Source: Anaerobaca lacustris (GTDB taxonomy: Bacteria > Planctomycetota > Phycisphaerae > Sedimentisphaerales > Anaerobacaceae). From it: a stretch of DNA of 64,000 nt. The notes under the pieces are model-generated. The model made no database searches and was not told the DNA's origin. It worked only from the letters and a program-made list of their open reading frames with translations. Position 1 is the stretch's first letter. Each line of letters begins with the position of its first letter. The position numbers and the translations under genes were made by a program. Below are positions 29,789 through 38,948 of this stretch, piece after piece. Location of the stretch: assembly GCF_030012215.1 (NCBI RefSeq), contig NZ_JASCXX010000003.1:1-64000 (forward strand), given 5' to 3'.

Positions 29789-30796
29789 TCAGAATTTCCC
29801 ATCGCGAACATCGTATTTCGTCGGCTTGTTCAGGACCGTCTTGCCGGCGACCACCCAATCGACGATGTGCGCGATCATTTCATCAAGCGGCGTTGCCGGG
29901 GGACCGAAACGCTCCACGCACGAAGACGAATCGCTCAGCAGCGCCGTGGCCGCCTCCTGCGACGCGAACCGCGGCTCCTTGCCCAAGCGACGGCCGATTC
30001 GCATGGCCAGATCGCGAACGCGAATCACCTCCGGCCCCGCGACGTTGAGGATCGCCGGCGGGCATGTCGCGATGCTCAGCGATTGGGCGATGCAATTGTT
30101 GGCGTCACCCTGCCAGATCACGTTGACGAATCCCATCGTCACGTCGATGGGCTCATCGTGAAGGATCTTGCTCGTCAAATCGACGAGGATCCCATAGCGG
30201 GGCTCGTTGGCGTAGTTCAGCCGGATCAGCGTAGCCGCCGTGCCGTGGACTTGCGAGAAGTATTCGAACATCCGCTCGCGGCCGAGACACGATTGAGCGT
30301 ATTCGCCCACCGGGCAGGGGGCATCCTCCGCGCGCGAGCCGCTGCCGTCAACGGGCGTGAACGGATAGACGTTGCCCGTCGATAGGGCGACGATCCGCGA
30401 CCGGCCGTATCGCCGGGCTACCAGGGCCGGGACGTGCACGTTCATCGCCCACGTCAGGGGTTGGTTGCCGGTGACGCCGAACTTCATCCCTGCCAAAAAG
30501 AACACGTTCGGCACATTGGGCAGGTCGTCATAGGCCGATTCGTCGAGCAGGTCGGCCTCGATCGTCTCGATTCCGCGCTCCTCGATGCGGGCCTTGACCT
30601 GGCGGTCGCTATAGCGGGAGACCGCAAAGACCTTCCGGCCGGAGGTCGCCCTGCGGAGCATCATCGCCAGCGTCGGGCCCATCTTTCCTCCGGCGCCGAG
30701 AACGAGGAAATCCCCCTTCGTCCGGGCGAGGACTTCGCGTGTGCCCTCGGACGGCTCGCTGAGCATCTCCTCCAACGTTCGCTCGTCTACAATCAT
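29789..30796 (-). CDS. NAD-dependent epimerase/dehydratase-like protein
   Basis: A 335-residue extended short-chain dehydrogenase. The Rossmann glycine motif appears as VLGAGGKMG near residue 33. The usual active-site YxxxK is not obvious: the expected zone reads VGEYAQSCLGRERMFEY, with Tyr but no Lys four residues on. It may therefore act as a reductase with altered chemistry or have lost activity. It begins the leftward run with the DapA-like and ceramidase-like genes. Substrate is unknown; a sugar or sugar acid would fit the neighbourhood. Confidence 0.78.
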   Translation of the reverse strand: MIVDERTLEEMLSEPSEGTREVLARTKGDFLVLGAGGKMGPTLAMMLRRATSGRKVFAVSRYSDRQVKARIEERGIETIEADLLDESAYDDLPNVPNVFFLAGMKFGVTGNQPLTWAMNVHVPALVARRYGRSRIVALSTGNVYPFTPVDGSGSRAEDAPCPVGEYAQSCLGRERMFEYFSQVHGTAATLIRLNYANEPRYGILVDLTSKILHDEPIDVTMGFVNVIWQGDANNCIAQSLSIATCPPAILNVAGPEVIRVRDLAMRIGRRLGKEPRFASQEAATALLSDSSSCVERFGPPATPLDEMIAHIVDWVVAGKTVLNKPTKYDVRDGKF

Positions 30797-30975
30797 CGCG
30801 CTGCTCCCGAACGGCGGTTTGTCATGCAGATACGTATGCCTCCTTTACTCCCGATGGCCCATGAAGTCAAGGGGTCGTTGACAGGTATGGCCGGGCGCTT
30901 GATAATCGGCGGGCAGAGGGCCCGTCTCGCGGGACCCTCCTCAGAGGTCCGCCGGCAACGGCAAGGAGATCGACG

Positions 30976-32289
30976 ATGGCTCGCACACCAATCGCATCCG
31001 TACTGTTCCTCGCGTTCATCCTGTGCATCCCAGCCTCGGCGAACGCGACGATTGATTTCTCACCCAGGTCGGAGGAGCAGCAGCTTCCGACGGCCATGCA
31101 CTCGGCGATGGACCGGTTGCCTCGCATCACCGTCGGCCAGAAAGACGGCGTTCTCATCGGCGGCGATAACCGGGTCCTTCAGGCGGCCGTCGATTACGTC
31201 GCCGCTCTGGGCGGCGGGCTCGTCGAGGTCGGCGCGGGCGAATACCTCATGCACGATTCGCTGCACCTGCGGCCCAACGTTACGGTTCGCGGCGTGAAGG
31301 GGCAGACCGTTCTGCGAAAAGCCCCGGGCGTCGTTTCGGCTCTCGTTCTGGACGGCGACTTCGGAGAGCAGCAGATTACCGTCGCGGACCCGAACGGTTT
31401 TGCGGTCGGTTACGGCGTGGCCGTCTGGGACGATCGCGCCGGCGGCTTCCACACCACAGTGGCCCGCATTACGGGACAGAGGGGCCATACGTTCTCGATC
31501 GACAAGCCGCTGATGGCCGACTGCATGGTGGGCCGCAACGCCAAGGCGGCGACGGTCTTTCCCGTCGTCAGCGCCTACCACGCCCAAGGCGCCCGCATCG
31601 AGGACGTGACGATCGACGGCAACAAGGCGGACAACGTCTCTCTGAATGGCTGCCGGGGCGCGGGGATCTTCCTCTACGGTTCGCACGGCATGGTCATACA
31701 GGGCTGCACGATCCGCGGGTACCACGGCGATGGGATCAGCTTCCAGCAATCCAACGACGTCACCGTCAGTGACTGTCTCAGCGAGGACAACGCCGATCTG
31801 GGGCTCCACCCCGGCAGCGGCTCGCAGCGGCCCATCGTACGCCGCTGTGTCGCGCGGCGAAACGGGACGGATGGGCTGTTCCTGTGCTGGCGGGTTCGGC
31901 ACGGCCTGTTCGAGGACAACGTCCTCGAAGGCAACGGGCGGTTCGGCATCTCCATCGGGCACAAGGACTCCGACAATCTGCTGCGGCGCAACGTCGTCCG
32001 CTCCAACAAAGAGCACGGCGTCTTCTTCCGCGTCGAGTCGCTGGGCATGGCGCCGCATCGAAACCACCTCGAAGAGAACGTTATCGAGAACAACGGCGGC
32101 GCCGAGATTCGCATCCGCGGCGAGGTCAACGATCTCGTGTTCCGCAACAACGTGATCCGCGACGATCGCCCGCAGGAGCGAAACGTCGGAATCCAGATCG
32201 ACGAGACCGTCGGGCCGATCGTTCTGGAAGGCAATACGATCGAAACGCCGATTGCCATCGACGACCGGCGACCCGCCCGACAGAACTGA
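30976..32289 (+). CDS. Secreted right-handed parallel beta-helix protein
   Basis: A 437-residue exported protein with signal peptide to about residue 24. Residues 60-420 repeat the coil pattern of a right-handed beta helix (for example GMVIQGCTIRGYHGDGIS, NDVTVSDCLSEDNADLGLH, NLLRRNVVRSNKEHGVF). The fold is shared by pectate lyases, polysaccharide epimerases and phage tailspikes; the general layout with DGNxADN near 210 recalls the PbH1/NosD type. No family-specific catalytic residues could be assigned. AAGGAG precedes the ATG. It stands alone between the leftward run and the hydrolase gene. Confidence 0.8.
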   Translation: MARTPIASVLFLAFILCIPASANATIDFSPRSEEQQLPTAMHSAMDRLPRITVGQKDGVLIGGDNRVLQAAVDYVAALGGGLVEVGAGEYLMHDSLHLRPNVTVRGVKGQTVLRKAPGVVSALVLDGDFGEQQITVADPNGFAVGYGVAVWDDRAGGFHTTVARITGQRGHTFSIDKPLMADCMVGRNAKAATVFPVVSAYHAQGARIEDVTIDGNKADNVSLNGCRGAGIFLYGSHGMVIQGCTIRGYHGDGISFQQSNDVTVSDCLSEDNADLGLHPGSGSQRPIVRRCVARRNGTDGLFLCWRVRHGLFEDNVLEGNGRFGISIGHKDSDNLLRRNVVRSNKEHGVFFRVESLGMAPHRNHLEENVIENNGGAEIRIRGEVNDLVFRNNVIRDDRPQERNVGIQIDETVGPIVLEGNTIETPIAIDDRRPARQN

Positions 32290-32348
32290 TCGCCGCATAG
32301 GTCCTGCGTCCTCGCGCAGCTTGCCCTGAGCGAAGTCGAACGGGACAA

Positions 32349-32368
32349 GACGAGCGGGGACGCTCGTC
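32349..32368. terminator. Perfect hairpin after beta-helix gene
   Basis: GACGAGCG pairs with CGCTCGTC over a GGGA loop. No T-run follows. It lies 60 bases after the beta-helix stop and 30 bases before the next start, so it may end or stabilise the upstream transcript. The sequence before it resembles common planctomycete intergenic filler. Confidence 0.45.
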
Positions 32369-32397
32369 CTACAGCTACCTCAATATGGAGTGATATC

Positions 32398-33438
32398 ATG
32401 AGACACATTCGTTCGTACATCGTTGCTTCGGCCGTGGTCCTTCTCCTGGCGTCGACGGCTCCATCACAGGATGCGCAGGAGAAGGCCTCTGCCAAGAAGC
32501 GTGGGCATGTGCGGATCGCCACGCTCGGGTCCCGGCCGCCGTCGGTCGATGCGAACACCGAGCCACAGAGGATCGTCGAGCGGATGATCGCCCATTGGAG
32601 GGGCCGCTTCGCACAGGTGCTGCCGGATGAGCCCGACCTGATTGTCGTGCCTGAGGTGTGCGACCGGCCGGGGGGGCTCTCCCTGGAGAAGCGGCTGGCC
32701 TATTACCGCGTGCGGAAGAACCAGGTTCGCGACTCCTTCGCCCAGGTCGCCAGGGAGAACCGCTGCTACATCGTCTACTCGGCCGCGAGGGAGATGGACG
32801 ACGGCACGTGGCGTAACTCCAGCGTCCTGATCGACCGGGACGGCCGGATCGTGGGGACCTACAACAAGAACCACGTTGTGATCGAGGAGACCACGGAGGG
32901 CGGCATCCTCTGTGGCCGCGAGGCGCCGGTGTTCGAGTGCGACTTCGGGCGGGTGGCGTTTGCGATCTGTTTCGACCTGAATTTCGATGAGCTGCGTCTG
33001 AAATACGCCAAGGCCAAGCCCGACCTGATCGTGTTCAGCTCCATGTACCACGGCGGCCTGATGCAGGCGTACTGGGCCTATTCCTGCCGGGCCCACTTCG
33101 TCGGCGCCGTCGCCGGGCTGCCCTGCGAGATTCGCGATCCCCAGGGCGACGTGATCGCGTCGAGCACGAACTACTTCGACTTCGTCGTGGCCGACGTGAA
33201 CCTCGACTGCCGCCTGGCGCACCTGGACTACAACTGGTCGAAGCTGCGGGCGCTGAAGGCCAAGTACGGCCCGAAGGTCACGATCAAGGACCCCGGCTTT
33301 CTCGGATCGGTCCTGATCACCAGCGAGCACGAGACCATCACGGCCGATCAGATGATCGCCGAGTTCGAGATCGAACTACTCGACGACTACATGGCCCGCG
33401 CGCTGGCCCACCGCCATACGCCGGGCAACATCGAGTAG
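32398..33438 (+). CDS. Exported carbon-nitrogen hydrolase (nitrilase superfamily)
   Basis: A 346-residue protein with a signal peptide to about residue 24. The nitrilase fold's catalytic triad is visible: Glu86 in VPEVCDRP, Lys157 in TYNKNHVV, Cys191 in FAICFDLNF. Members hydrolyse amides or nitriles or act as acyltransferases. Export is unusual for the superfamily outside Lnt-type enzymes, and no membrane helices as in Lnt are present. GGAG lies before the ATG. It ends 7 bases from the convergent PEP-synthase-like gene. Substrate is unknown. Confidence 0.85.
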   Translation: MRHIRSYIVASAVVLLLASTAPSQDAQEKASAKKRGHVRIATLGSRPPSVDANTEPQRIVERMIAHWRGRFAQVLPDEPDLIVVPEVCDRPGGLSLEKRLAYYRVRKNQVRDSFAQVARENRCYIVYSAAREMDDGTWRNSSVLIDRDGRIVGTYNKNHVVIEETTEGGILCGREAPVFECDFGRVAFAICFDLNFDELRLKYAKAKPDLIVFSSMYHGGLMQAYWAYSCRAHFVGAVAGLPCEIRDPQGDVIASSTNYFDFVVADVNLDCRLAHLDYNWSKLRALKAKYGPKVTIKDPGFLGSVLITSEHETITADQMIAEFEIELLDDYMARALAHRHTPGNIE

Positions 33439-33445
33439 AAGCTAC

Positions 33446-36400
33446 CTATCTTTGCGGTTCGTCGCTCTCCTCTGGACGCAGCGGATCGCTCAGGTTGTAT
33501 GTCACGATGGCCGAGCCGCTGAAGCCCGTGGTGGCCAGAATCCAATCGACGCCGGCCGCCTGCAACTCGTCGAGCGTCTCCTGCGACAGGCCCGGCTCCA
33601 AGCTTGGATCGAACAGGAACCACTCGAAGAAGTTGTGGTGCCCCGGCACATACGTCTGCGCGTAATGGCCCGTCAGCGTAAACGGCTCGCTCGTCAGGCC
33701 CGAGATGGTGGTCTCGACCCATCGGACCAGCGGCGCCGTGTACCCGGCCGTCGGTCCGGTCGGATACGGCGGCCAGTAGAACGTGGTCTCGACCGTTACG
33801 CCGCCGTCCTCGATCCGGCGCGTCTGCAGAATGTCGTCGGGATCGTTCACCGGCGGCATGCGGAGGGCAACCCTGTCGCTCCGTGTGCCGGTGATCTCGC
33901 CGGTCCAATGCCAGTCGAGCACGGGCTCGTCGTATTTCACATCCAGGTTATAGGAGAGGTCCGAGAGGAACAGGACCGGACAGTTCTCCGGCACCAGGCC
34001 GTAGATGTTGAACGACGTGGTCAGCGTGTAGTGCCGGGGGTTGTCCAGATGGTCGAGGCGCCACGAATCGGTCGTCTCGAATCCCGCCGTAACGTAGCCC
34101 CCGAGGTCGTCCGACGAGATCGGCGTGTCGGGGTCGCGTCCCAGCGGTTCCTGCGCGACAAACGCGTGCTGCGCCTCGGGCCAGGAGGCGGGCGAGCCCG
34201 ACATCGTCACGAAGGCGCCTCGCTCGTGGTACTCGACCGTCGCATCCTCGAACAGGCAGGTGCCCAGGTTTTCGGTCGTCAGCCAGCGGCTGGGGGCCTG
34301 GAGCTGCCAGTCGGATTTGAGGCGGTGGGCGCCGAAGATCGGGGCGTGCTCGCCCTGAAACACCGAAAGGCGGATCGAGCCACCGGCCAGGAACCGGCGT
34401 TCGGCAGCACCGCTCGATGGGTTGGGGACCTCACGGATCTGCTTGACCACCAGTTCACCGGTCGGCGCGATCTTCTTATACTCGAAGTCGAGTTGATGCG
34501 GGGTCCGGCCCGTGTCTTCCTCGAACTGCGCCGCCGCTCGGTCGAGCAGCCGGGCGAGGGCCTTGTAGTCGTCCTCCCAGTTCAGCACGGTCTGCCCGAG
34601 CGGCACAAGATTGGAATATCGTTGGACCCGCAGATAAACGAAATCCGAATCGCGCCCCGTCGAGGCGGAGACCTCCTCCGGAATCAGCCCGGGCTCGGGA
34701 TTGGCCACCGACACCGCGCCGGCTTGCGTAACGAACTGAATGGTCGAGCCATAGGTCCCGAACTCGAGCACCGCCACACCGTTGGCCAGTTCGATTTCGT
34801 CGGGAAACGAGTGGTGGACCAGGATCGCCATGCCCACCTCGTCTTCGGACAGGCCGTGACGCAGACGTTCCAGATAGGCGTTTTTGTTGTAGAAGCTGGC
34901 GAAGACCCGGCGGATCGCGCGGAAGACGCCGCGCTCTTTCGACTCGGTCGGATCGCAATGGCACGGCCCATCGTCGTCGCCGTCCAGGTCATCGGCCAGG
35001 CAGCCGCTGAAGCTGTCGTAGAGCCCGGCCCCGCTGAAGTGCTCGCTGTCCTCGACGTTCGTGGAGCTGCGGAAGCGGATTTTCTGATAGAGATCGAAGC
35101 CATACGCCGGATCGGTCAGCGCCTCGACCACGGCCTCCTCCAGGGCCGGCGAGAACGCCGTTGCCCGGTCGTCCTTGAAGAGGCCCTGAATTCTTTCGAG
35201 CTCGAATTCCACCGCCGCGACCGATGCCGGTGGGAAGCTGAAGTCCGATAGTCGCATGTCGATCTCCTCGCGCAGCGTCCGGCCGCCGGCAAGCGTCTGG
35301 TCGAGGAACGCGTTCCACAGGTCGAAGGAGAAGGCCATCGCGACACGGGAGTTACCGGGAATCGCCCGGCGAAGGATCGAGTAGTTGGCCGCCTTGCCGC
35401 CGAAGTAGCGGATGTCGGCGGGACCGAGCGAATCGACCGGCGCGCTGTATCGGCCCAGCGCTTCGACGGGCTGGATCGCCAGCGCAGGGGGCTGCTTGAG
35501 CGAGAGAAACTCGGCCGCCTGCTCGTCGGTCATCGTGTCCTCGGCGTCGACCAGATTCACGAGAAGCCTGCCGTAGCGGTCGTAGGCCCGCAGTACGACC
35601 CGCCGGCCCACCAGATCGAGAGCCTGTTGCCGGTCGGCCTGTTCGGCCAGGTGCACAAAGGGAATGCCATAGGTGTTGGCCAGGATCGCCACGTGGCTGT
35701 TGGGCGTCGAGGCCGTCAGAGTGATGACACCCGCCAGGACGGGGATCTCGGCGGGCACGGCGTCGGTCAGCAGGACGTCGTCGGCGCGCAGTTCGCCCCG
35801 GCTGTATGCCGAGTCGATCTCGTTGGGCGCGACGTACTTCAGGCGGCCCAACGTCCAGCCTTGCGAGTAGATCGCGTTGCCGCGAATCCAACGCGACGGC
35901 GAGCTGACGGGCATGCCCCGCTCGGCGAACCATTCTGCGTTGGCCTGGGCCACCTGCGATTGCTCATACGAGGGGAAGTAGAACGCCTGGACGTTTGGAT
36001 CGCTGCTGACGGCGGCGACCACCTTTACGAACAGTTCCGCGATCTCCTCGCGAGTGAAGGGGTCGTGCCGGACGAACTGTATGCCGTATTCCTGGATCGG
36101 AGCGCTGACGCCGAAGCCGCTCGGCGGCGTGATCACCGCACCGAGAATCATCTGCTGGTCGTTGGCGTGCAGCGTGATGCGGTCGAACTCCTGTGGGCTG
36201 ATCCCGATGAACGGGCCGAGACACTCGGAGGCGAAGTCATAATGGAACGGGAAATGCCCGCTGTCCTGGAAGTACACGACGTTCGGGTCGTACGGCTCGG
36301 TCAGCAGCGTGAACTTGACCCAGCCCAGGTTGGACATGCCCAGGTACTGGCGATGCTCGAACGGGTCGTCCGGGAAGACGATCTGCGTCTTGCCGTGCTC

Positions 36401-36547
36401 GCACACCGCCAGCGGCTCGCTCCAGGCCAAGCCCGACAGCACGCACCCCACCAGGGCCAGAACCAGACCGCCGCCAAGCCACGTCGTCAAATGCCCTCTC
36501 GCCCTTTGATCCGTTGCACCCTTCTCTATCATTGAAAACCCACCCAT
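33446..36547 (-). CDS. Exported PEP-synthase/pyruvate phosphate dikinase-like protein
   Basis: A 1033-residue protein with an N-terminal signal or anchor (WLGGGLVLALVGCVLSGLAW near residue 25-45). About 270-320 resembles the PEP-utilising mobile domain, but the phosphorylatable His region reads TASTPNSHVAILAN instead of the canonical GGxTSHAA. About 370-720 is a PPDK/PpsA ATP-grasp-like domain (GGKAANYSILRRAIP, then KIRFRSSTNVEDSEHFSGAGLYDSF). The C-terminal 300 residues are beta-rich and of no family I recognise. The usual enzyme is cytosolic, so function outside is unclear. The ATG at 36547 is chosen for GGAGGA four bases upstream; 36532 is an alternative. Confidence 0.75.
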   Translation of the reverse strand: MGGFSMIEKGATDQRARGHLTTWLGGGLVLALVGCVLSGLAWSEPLAVCEHGKTQIVFPDDPFEHRQYLGMSNLGWVKFTLLTEPYDPNVVYFQDSGHFPFHYDFASECLGPFIGISPQEFDRITLHANDQQMILGAVITPPSGFGVSAPIQEYGIQFVRHDPFTREEIAELFVKVVAAVSSDPNVQAFYFPSYEQSQVAQANAEWFAERGMPVSSPSRWIRGNAIYSQGWTLGRLKYVAPNEIDSAYSRGELRADDVLLTDAVPAEIPVLAGVITLTASTPNSHVAILANTYGIPFVHLAEQADRQQALDLVGRRVVLRAYDRYGRLLVNLVDAEDTMTDEQAAEFLSLKQPPALAIQPVEALGRYSAPVDSLGPADIRYFGGKAANYSILRRAIPGNSRVAMAFSFDLWNAFLDQTLAGGRTLREEIDMRLSDFSFPPASVAAVEFELERIQGLFKDDRATAFSPALEEAVVEALTDPAYGFDLYQKIRFRSSTNVEDSEHFSGAGLYDSFSGCLADDLDGDDDGPCHCDPTESKERGVFRAIRRVFASFYNKNAYLERLRHGLSEDEVGMAILVHHSFPDEIELANGVAVLEFGTYGSTIQFVTQAGAVSVANPEPGLIPEEVSASTGRDSDFVYLRVQRYSNLVPLGQTVLNWEDDYKALARLLDRAAAQFEEDTGRTPHQLDFEYKKIAPTGELVVKQIREVPNPSSGAAERRFLAGGSIRLSVFQGEHAPIFGAHRLKSDWQLQAPSRWLTTENLGTCLFEDATVEYHERGAFVTMSGSPASWPEAQHAFVAQEPLGRDPDTPISSDDLGGYVTAGFETTDSWRLDHLDNPRHYTLTTSFNIYGLVPENCPVLFLSDLSYNLDVKYDEPVLDWHWTGEITGTRSDRVALRMPPVNDPDDILQTRRIEDGGVTVETTFYWPPYPTGPTAGYTAPLVRWVETTISGLTSEPFTLTGHYAQTYVPGHHNFFEWFLFDPSLEPGLSQETLDELQAAGVDWILATTGFSGSAIVTYNLSDPLRPEESDEPQR

Positions 36548-36627
36548 CAGTTCCTCCATCGCCAAGAATCCTTGAGGAGATACAGACCACCCCAACAGGG
36601 GCCATTATACCATATTCTTCCGGGATT

Positions 36628-38052
36628 CTACGTCGCAGTTCGGATCAGTTCGACGATGAGGATGTCGTCTTCGGGCGGGCCGCTGCGGAAGCGTTGCACC
36701 TCACGGAGCACATCCTCCGAGATGGAATCGCACTCCGTCCGGTTCGCCTTGTCCAGCAAGAGCCGTTGGAATCCCTCGATGTCAAGCATCTCACTACGGC
36801 CGTTGTGGGTCTCGGTCGCACCATCGGTGTACATGACGACGCGGCCGCCCTCCGCGAACGGCAGGGCTTCCGTGTGGCATTCATACCGGGGGTCGTCGAG
36901 CACGCCCAGCATGACGGCGTTGGAATCGAGGGCAACGCATCCGCCCTGGCCATCCAGCACGAAGGGCGGCGGGTGTCCGGCGTTGGCCCATTCCAGTTGG
37001 CCCGATTGAGGATCGTGACGGACCGCCACGGCGGTGGCGTACATGCCGTGTCGGGCAATCGAGACGCAGAAGTAGCGGTTCAGCGCCGTCAGCACCTCGC
37101 CGGGCGGCCGGTCGGCCCGCTCGCCGAAAAGGCGGTCCAGCTCGCCGCCGATCCGGTTGACCGTCAGGGCCGCCGTGATGCCGTGGCCCGTGACGTCGAT
37201 CACGACCACGCTGAGCCGGTCGGCCTCGTCCCGGCGCGCGTAGACGAAATCGCCGCCGAGTTGTTGCATCGGCTCGTAGCAGTACCGGAATCGGAAGGGG
37301 CCTTCGGTGATCTCGCCGGGAAACAGCATCTCGTGGATGGATCGCGCCTGCTGCAACTCCTGCTGGAGCTGTCCGTAGCGGCCCAGCACATGCTCGAGCG
37401 TGAATCGGCTGCGAAACCGGCTGTACCGGAACCAGCAGTACAACAGGCCGGGAATGCCGGCTGTGGGAAGGATGAATGCCTCGATGAGGCGGTATCCGAG
37501 CGCGCCCTGGATGAAGAGGATATTGGACAGCATCGCCAAGCCGCACAAAGCCGCCAGTACGCGGGCCGCCTCGCGTACGGTCCAGGGGATGAACAGCGCT
37601 CCGACGAGGTGAATCACCAGAACGCGTCCGACGAGCGAGGGTTGGCTGTGTACCTGCTCGGGCGGCAGGTCGGTCACGAGGGTTCGGATGGGAAAGGCGA
37701 CGAACAGCGGACGGACCAGAAAGGCCAGGACGCCGCTGGCCAGGATCAGCCAGAAGCTGTATCGAATCACAGCGGCGCGATCGAGCCGGCGGCTCCTGGC
37801 ACGCCGATAGCCGAAGAAGAACACGAGGACGGTGACCGCGCCGGGCAACAGGTGGTAGTCGGCGACGAGATGGTCGAACACGGAGCCGGCTTTCCATAGC
37901 AGCATGACCAGTTGCACCGCCACCTCGACGCCGGCGGCCGCCATCGAGACAATGCAGAAGATCAGCAGGCGACGATGCATCCATCGACTGCGTCTCTCTT
38001 CCGACGCCAGTGAGATTTCTTCGTCAATCGGCAACGCCATAGAACCATCCAT
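36628..38052 (-). CDS. Membrane SpoIIE-type serine/threonine phosphatase
   Basis: About 474 residues. Five or six hydrophobic helices occupy roughly residues 30-210, followed by a short coiled linker (YGQLQQELQQARSIHEMLFP) and a PP2C/SpoIIE catalytic domain from about 240 to the end. Metal-binding signatures are QQLGGDFVYARRDEADRLSVVVIDVTGHG (cut into GGDF and DVTGHG motifs), WANAGHPPP, MYTDGATE and PPEDDILIVEL. Such proteins act on anti-anti-sigma factors; no partner anti-sigma gene lies nearby. The start is uncertain: ATGs at 38052 and 38040 both lack a strong site. It is transcribed ahead of the PEP-synthase-like gene. Confidence 0.83.
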   Translation of the reverse strand: MDGSMALPIDEEISLASEERRSRWMHRRLLIFCIVSMAAAGVEVAVQLVMLLWKAGSVFDHLVADYHLLPGAVTVLVFFFGYRRARSRRLDRAAVIRYSFWLILASGVLAFLVRPLFVAFPIRTLVTDLPPEQVHSQPSLVGRVLVIHLVGALFIPWTVREAARVLAALCGLAMLSNILFIQGALGYRLIEAFILPTAGIPGLLYCWFRYSRFRSRFTLEHVLGRYGQLQQELQQARSIHEMLFPGEITEGPFRFRYCYEPMQQLGGDFVYARRDEADRLSVVVIDVTGHGITAALTVNRIGGELDRLFGERADRPPGEVLTALNRYFCVSIARHGMYATAVAVRHDPQSGQLEWANAGHPPPFVLDGQGGCVALDSNAVMLGVLDDPRYECHTEALPFAEGGRVVMYTDGATETHNGRSEMLDIEGFQRLLLDKANRTECDSISEDVLREVQRFRSGPPEDDILIVELIRTAT

Positions 38053-38271
38053 CCCATCAGGCCAGCCCCCATAGAATACCGTCCCGACGCCGGGATTTCG
38101 AGCCCTACAGGGCAACGGCGGGGTTTCGTGACCGCGATTCTGCCTGGGTTCAAGAAGAACGTCGTTCGGAACCCTCGTCTTTTCACTTGTCTGCGACTTG
38201 CTCGTCCAGGATAGTATAAGAATGCGAATTGTCACCGATGAAGCTGGTGCGGAGAATCGGAAAGGAGCCCT

Positions 38272-38532
38272 ATGCCGACAATCCTCGAAATCCTTGGCTG
38301 GCGTCTATTCTTCTATGCGAACGAAGGAAACGAGCCCATCCACGTGCATGCCAGAAAGGCCGAGACCGAATGCAAATACTGGATTGATACCGACAATTAC
38401 GATATCATTGAGGCATACGCGTTCAATCTCGGCCCGAAGGAAAGACGTCAGATTCGACAGATCGTCTTTGGACATTTCGACTACATTGTCGAGCAGTGGG
38501 CGGAGTTTCAAAGGAGACGTTTCAATGGATAA
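38272..38532 (+). CDS. DUF4160 family small protein
   Basis: An 86-residue protein with the DUF4160 signature: MPTILEILGWRLFFYANEGNEPIHVHARKA-type start (FFYANEGNEP, HVHA), then an acidic-aromatic C-terminus ending in the pattern seen before DUF2442 genes. AAAGGAG precedes the ATG. It overlaps the DUF2442 gene by eight bases. DUF4160-DUF2442 pairs are widespread small two-gene units often listed among putative toxin-antitoxin modules; no activity is established from sequence. Confidence 0.85.
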   Translation: MPTILEILGWRLFFYANEGNEPIHVHARKAETECKYWIDTDNYDIIEAYAFNLGPKERRQIRQIVFGHFDYIVEQWAEFQRRRFNG

Positions 38533-38797
38533 ACTCCATGACATCGAAGCAGTGTCGTTTGAAGGCGACTGTATGCGTCTGGTGGTTGACGGCACGGAAC
38601 ACGTCTTTGCTCTGCAAGGGATATCAATCCGCTTGCTGCATGCCTCGCCCGAACAGCGTACCAACTACGAGGTATCTCCCTCCGGCTATGGCATTCACTG
38701 GCCTGCCATCGACGAGGATCTTTCCATCGACGCCCTGTTGGGAGTACATCATGATTTGCCGCGACGTGCCTCCAGAGCCACCGACCCGGCGCGCTAA
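38525..38797 (+). CDS. DUF2442 family small protein
   Basis: A 90-residue protein beginning MDKLHDIEAVSF; residues 1-80 match the DUF2442 pattern (LVVDGTEHVF, then YEVSPSGYGIHWPAIDEDLSIDALL). AAGGAG sits inside the end of the DUF4160 gene, at a good distance from the ATG, so the two genes are coupled. Some DUF2442 domains fold as small DNA-binding proteins, which would suit an autoregulatory partner; that is inference. Confidence 0.85.
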   Translation: MDKLHDIEAVSFEGDCMRLVVDGTEHVFALQGISIRLLHASPEQRTNYEVSPSGYGIHWPAIDEDLSIDALLGVHHDLPRRASRATDPAR

Positions 38798-38948
38798 GGG
38801 TCACTCTTCCAACCGTGGCCCTGTGTACGGTTCTTGGGCGGCGTCTGTGTTCTTTCCAGAAGGGGTGAGGGAATCCAGAGGAGATCAGTGACGTGAGGTT
38901 GCAGATCGTGCAGACAATGACTGGGATGGACGAAAAGGGGGTGGCACT

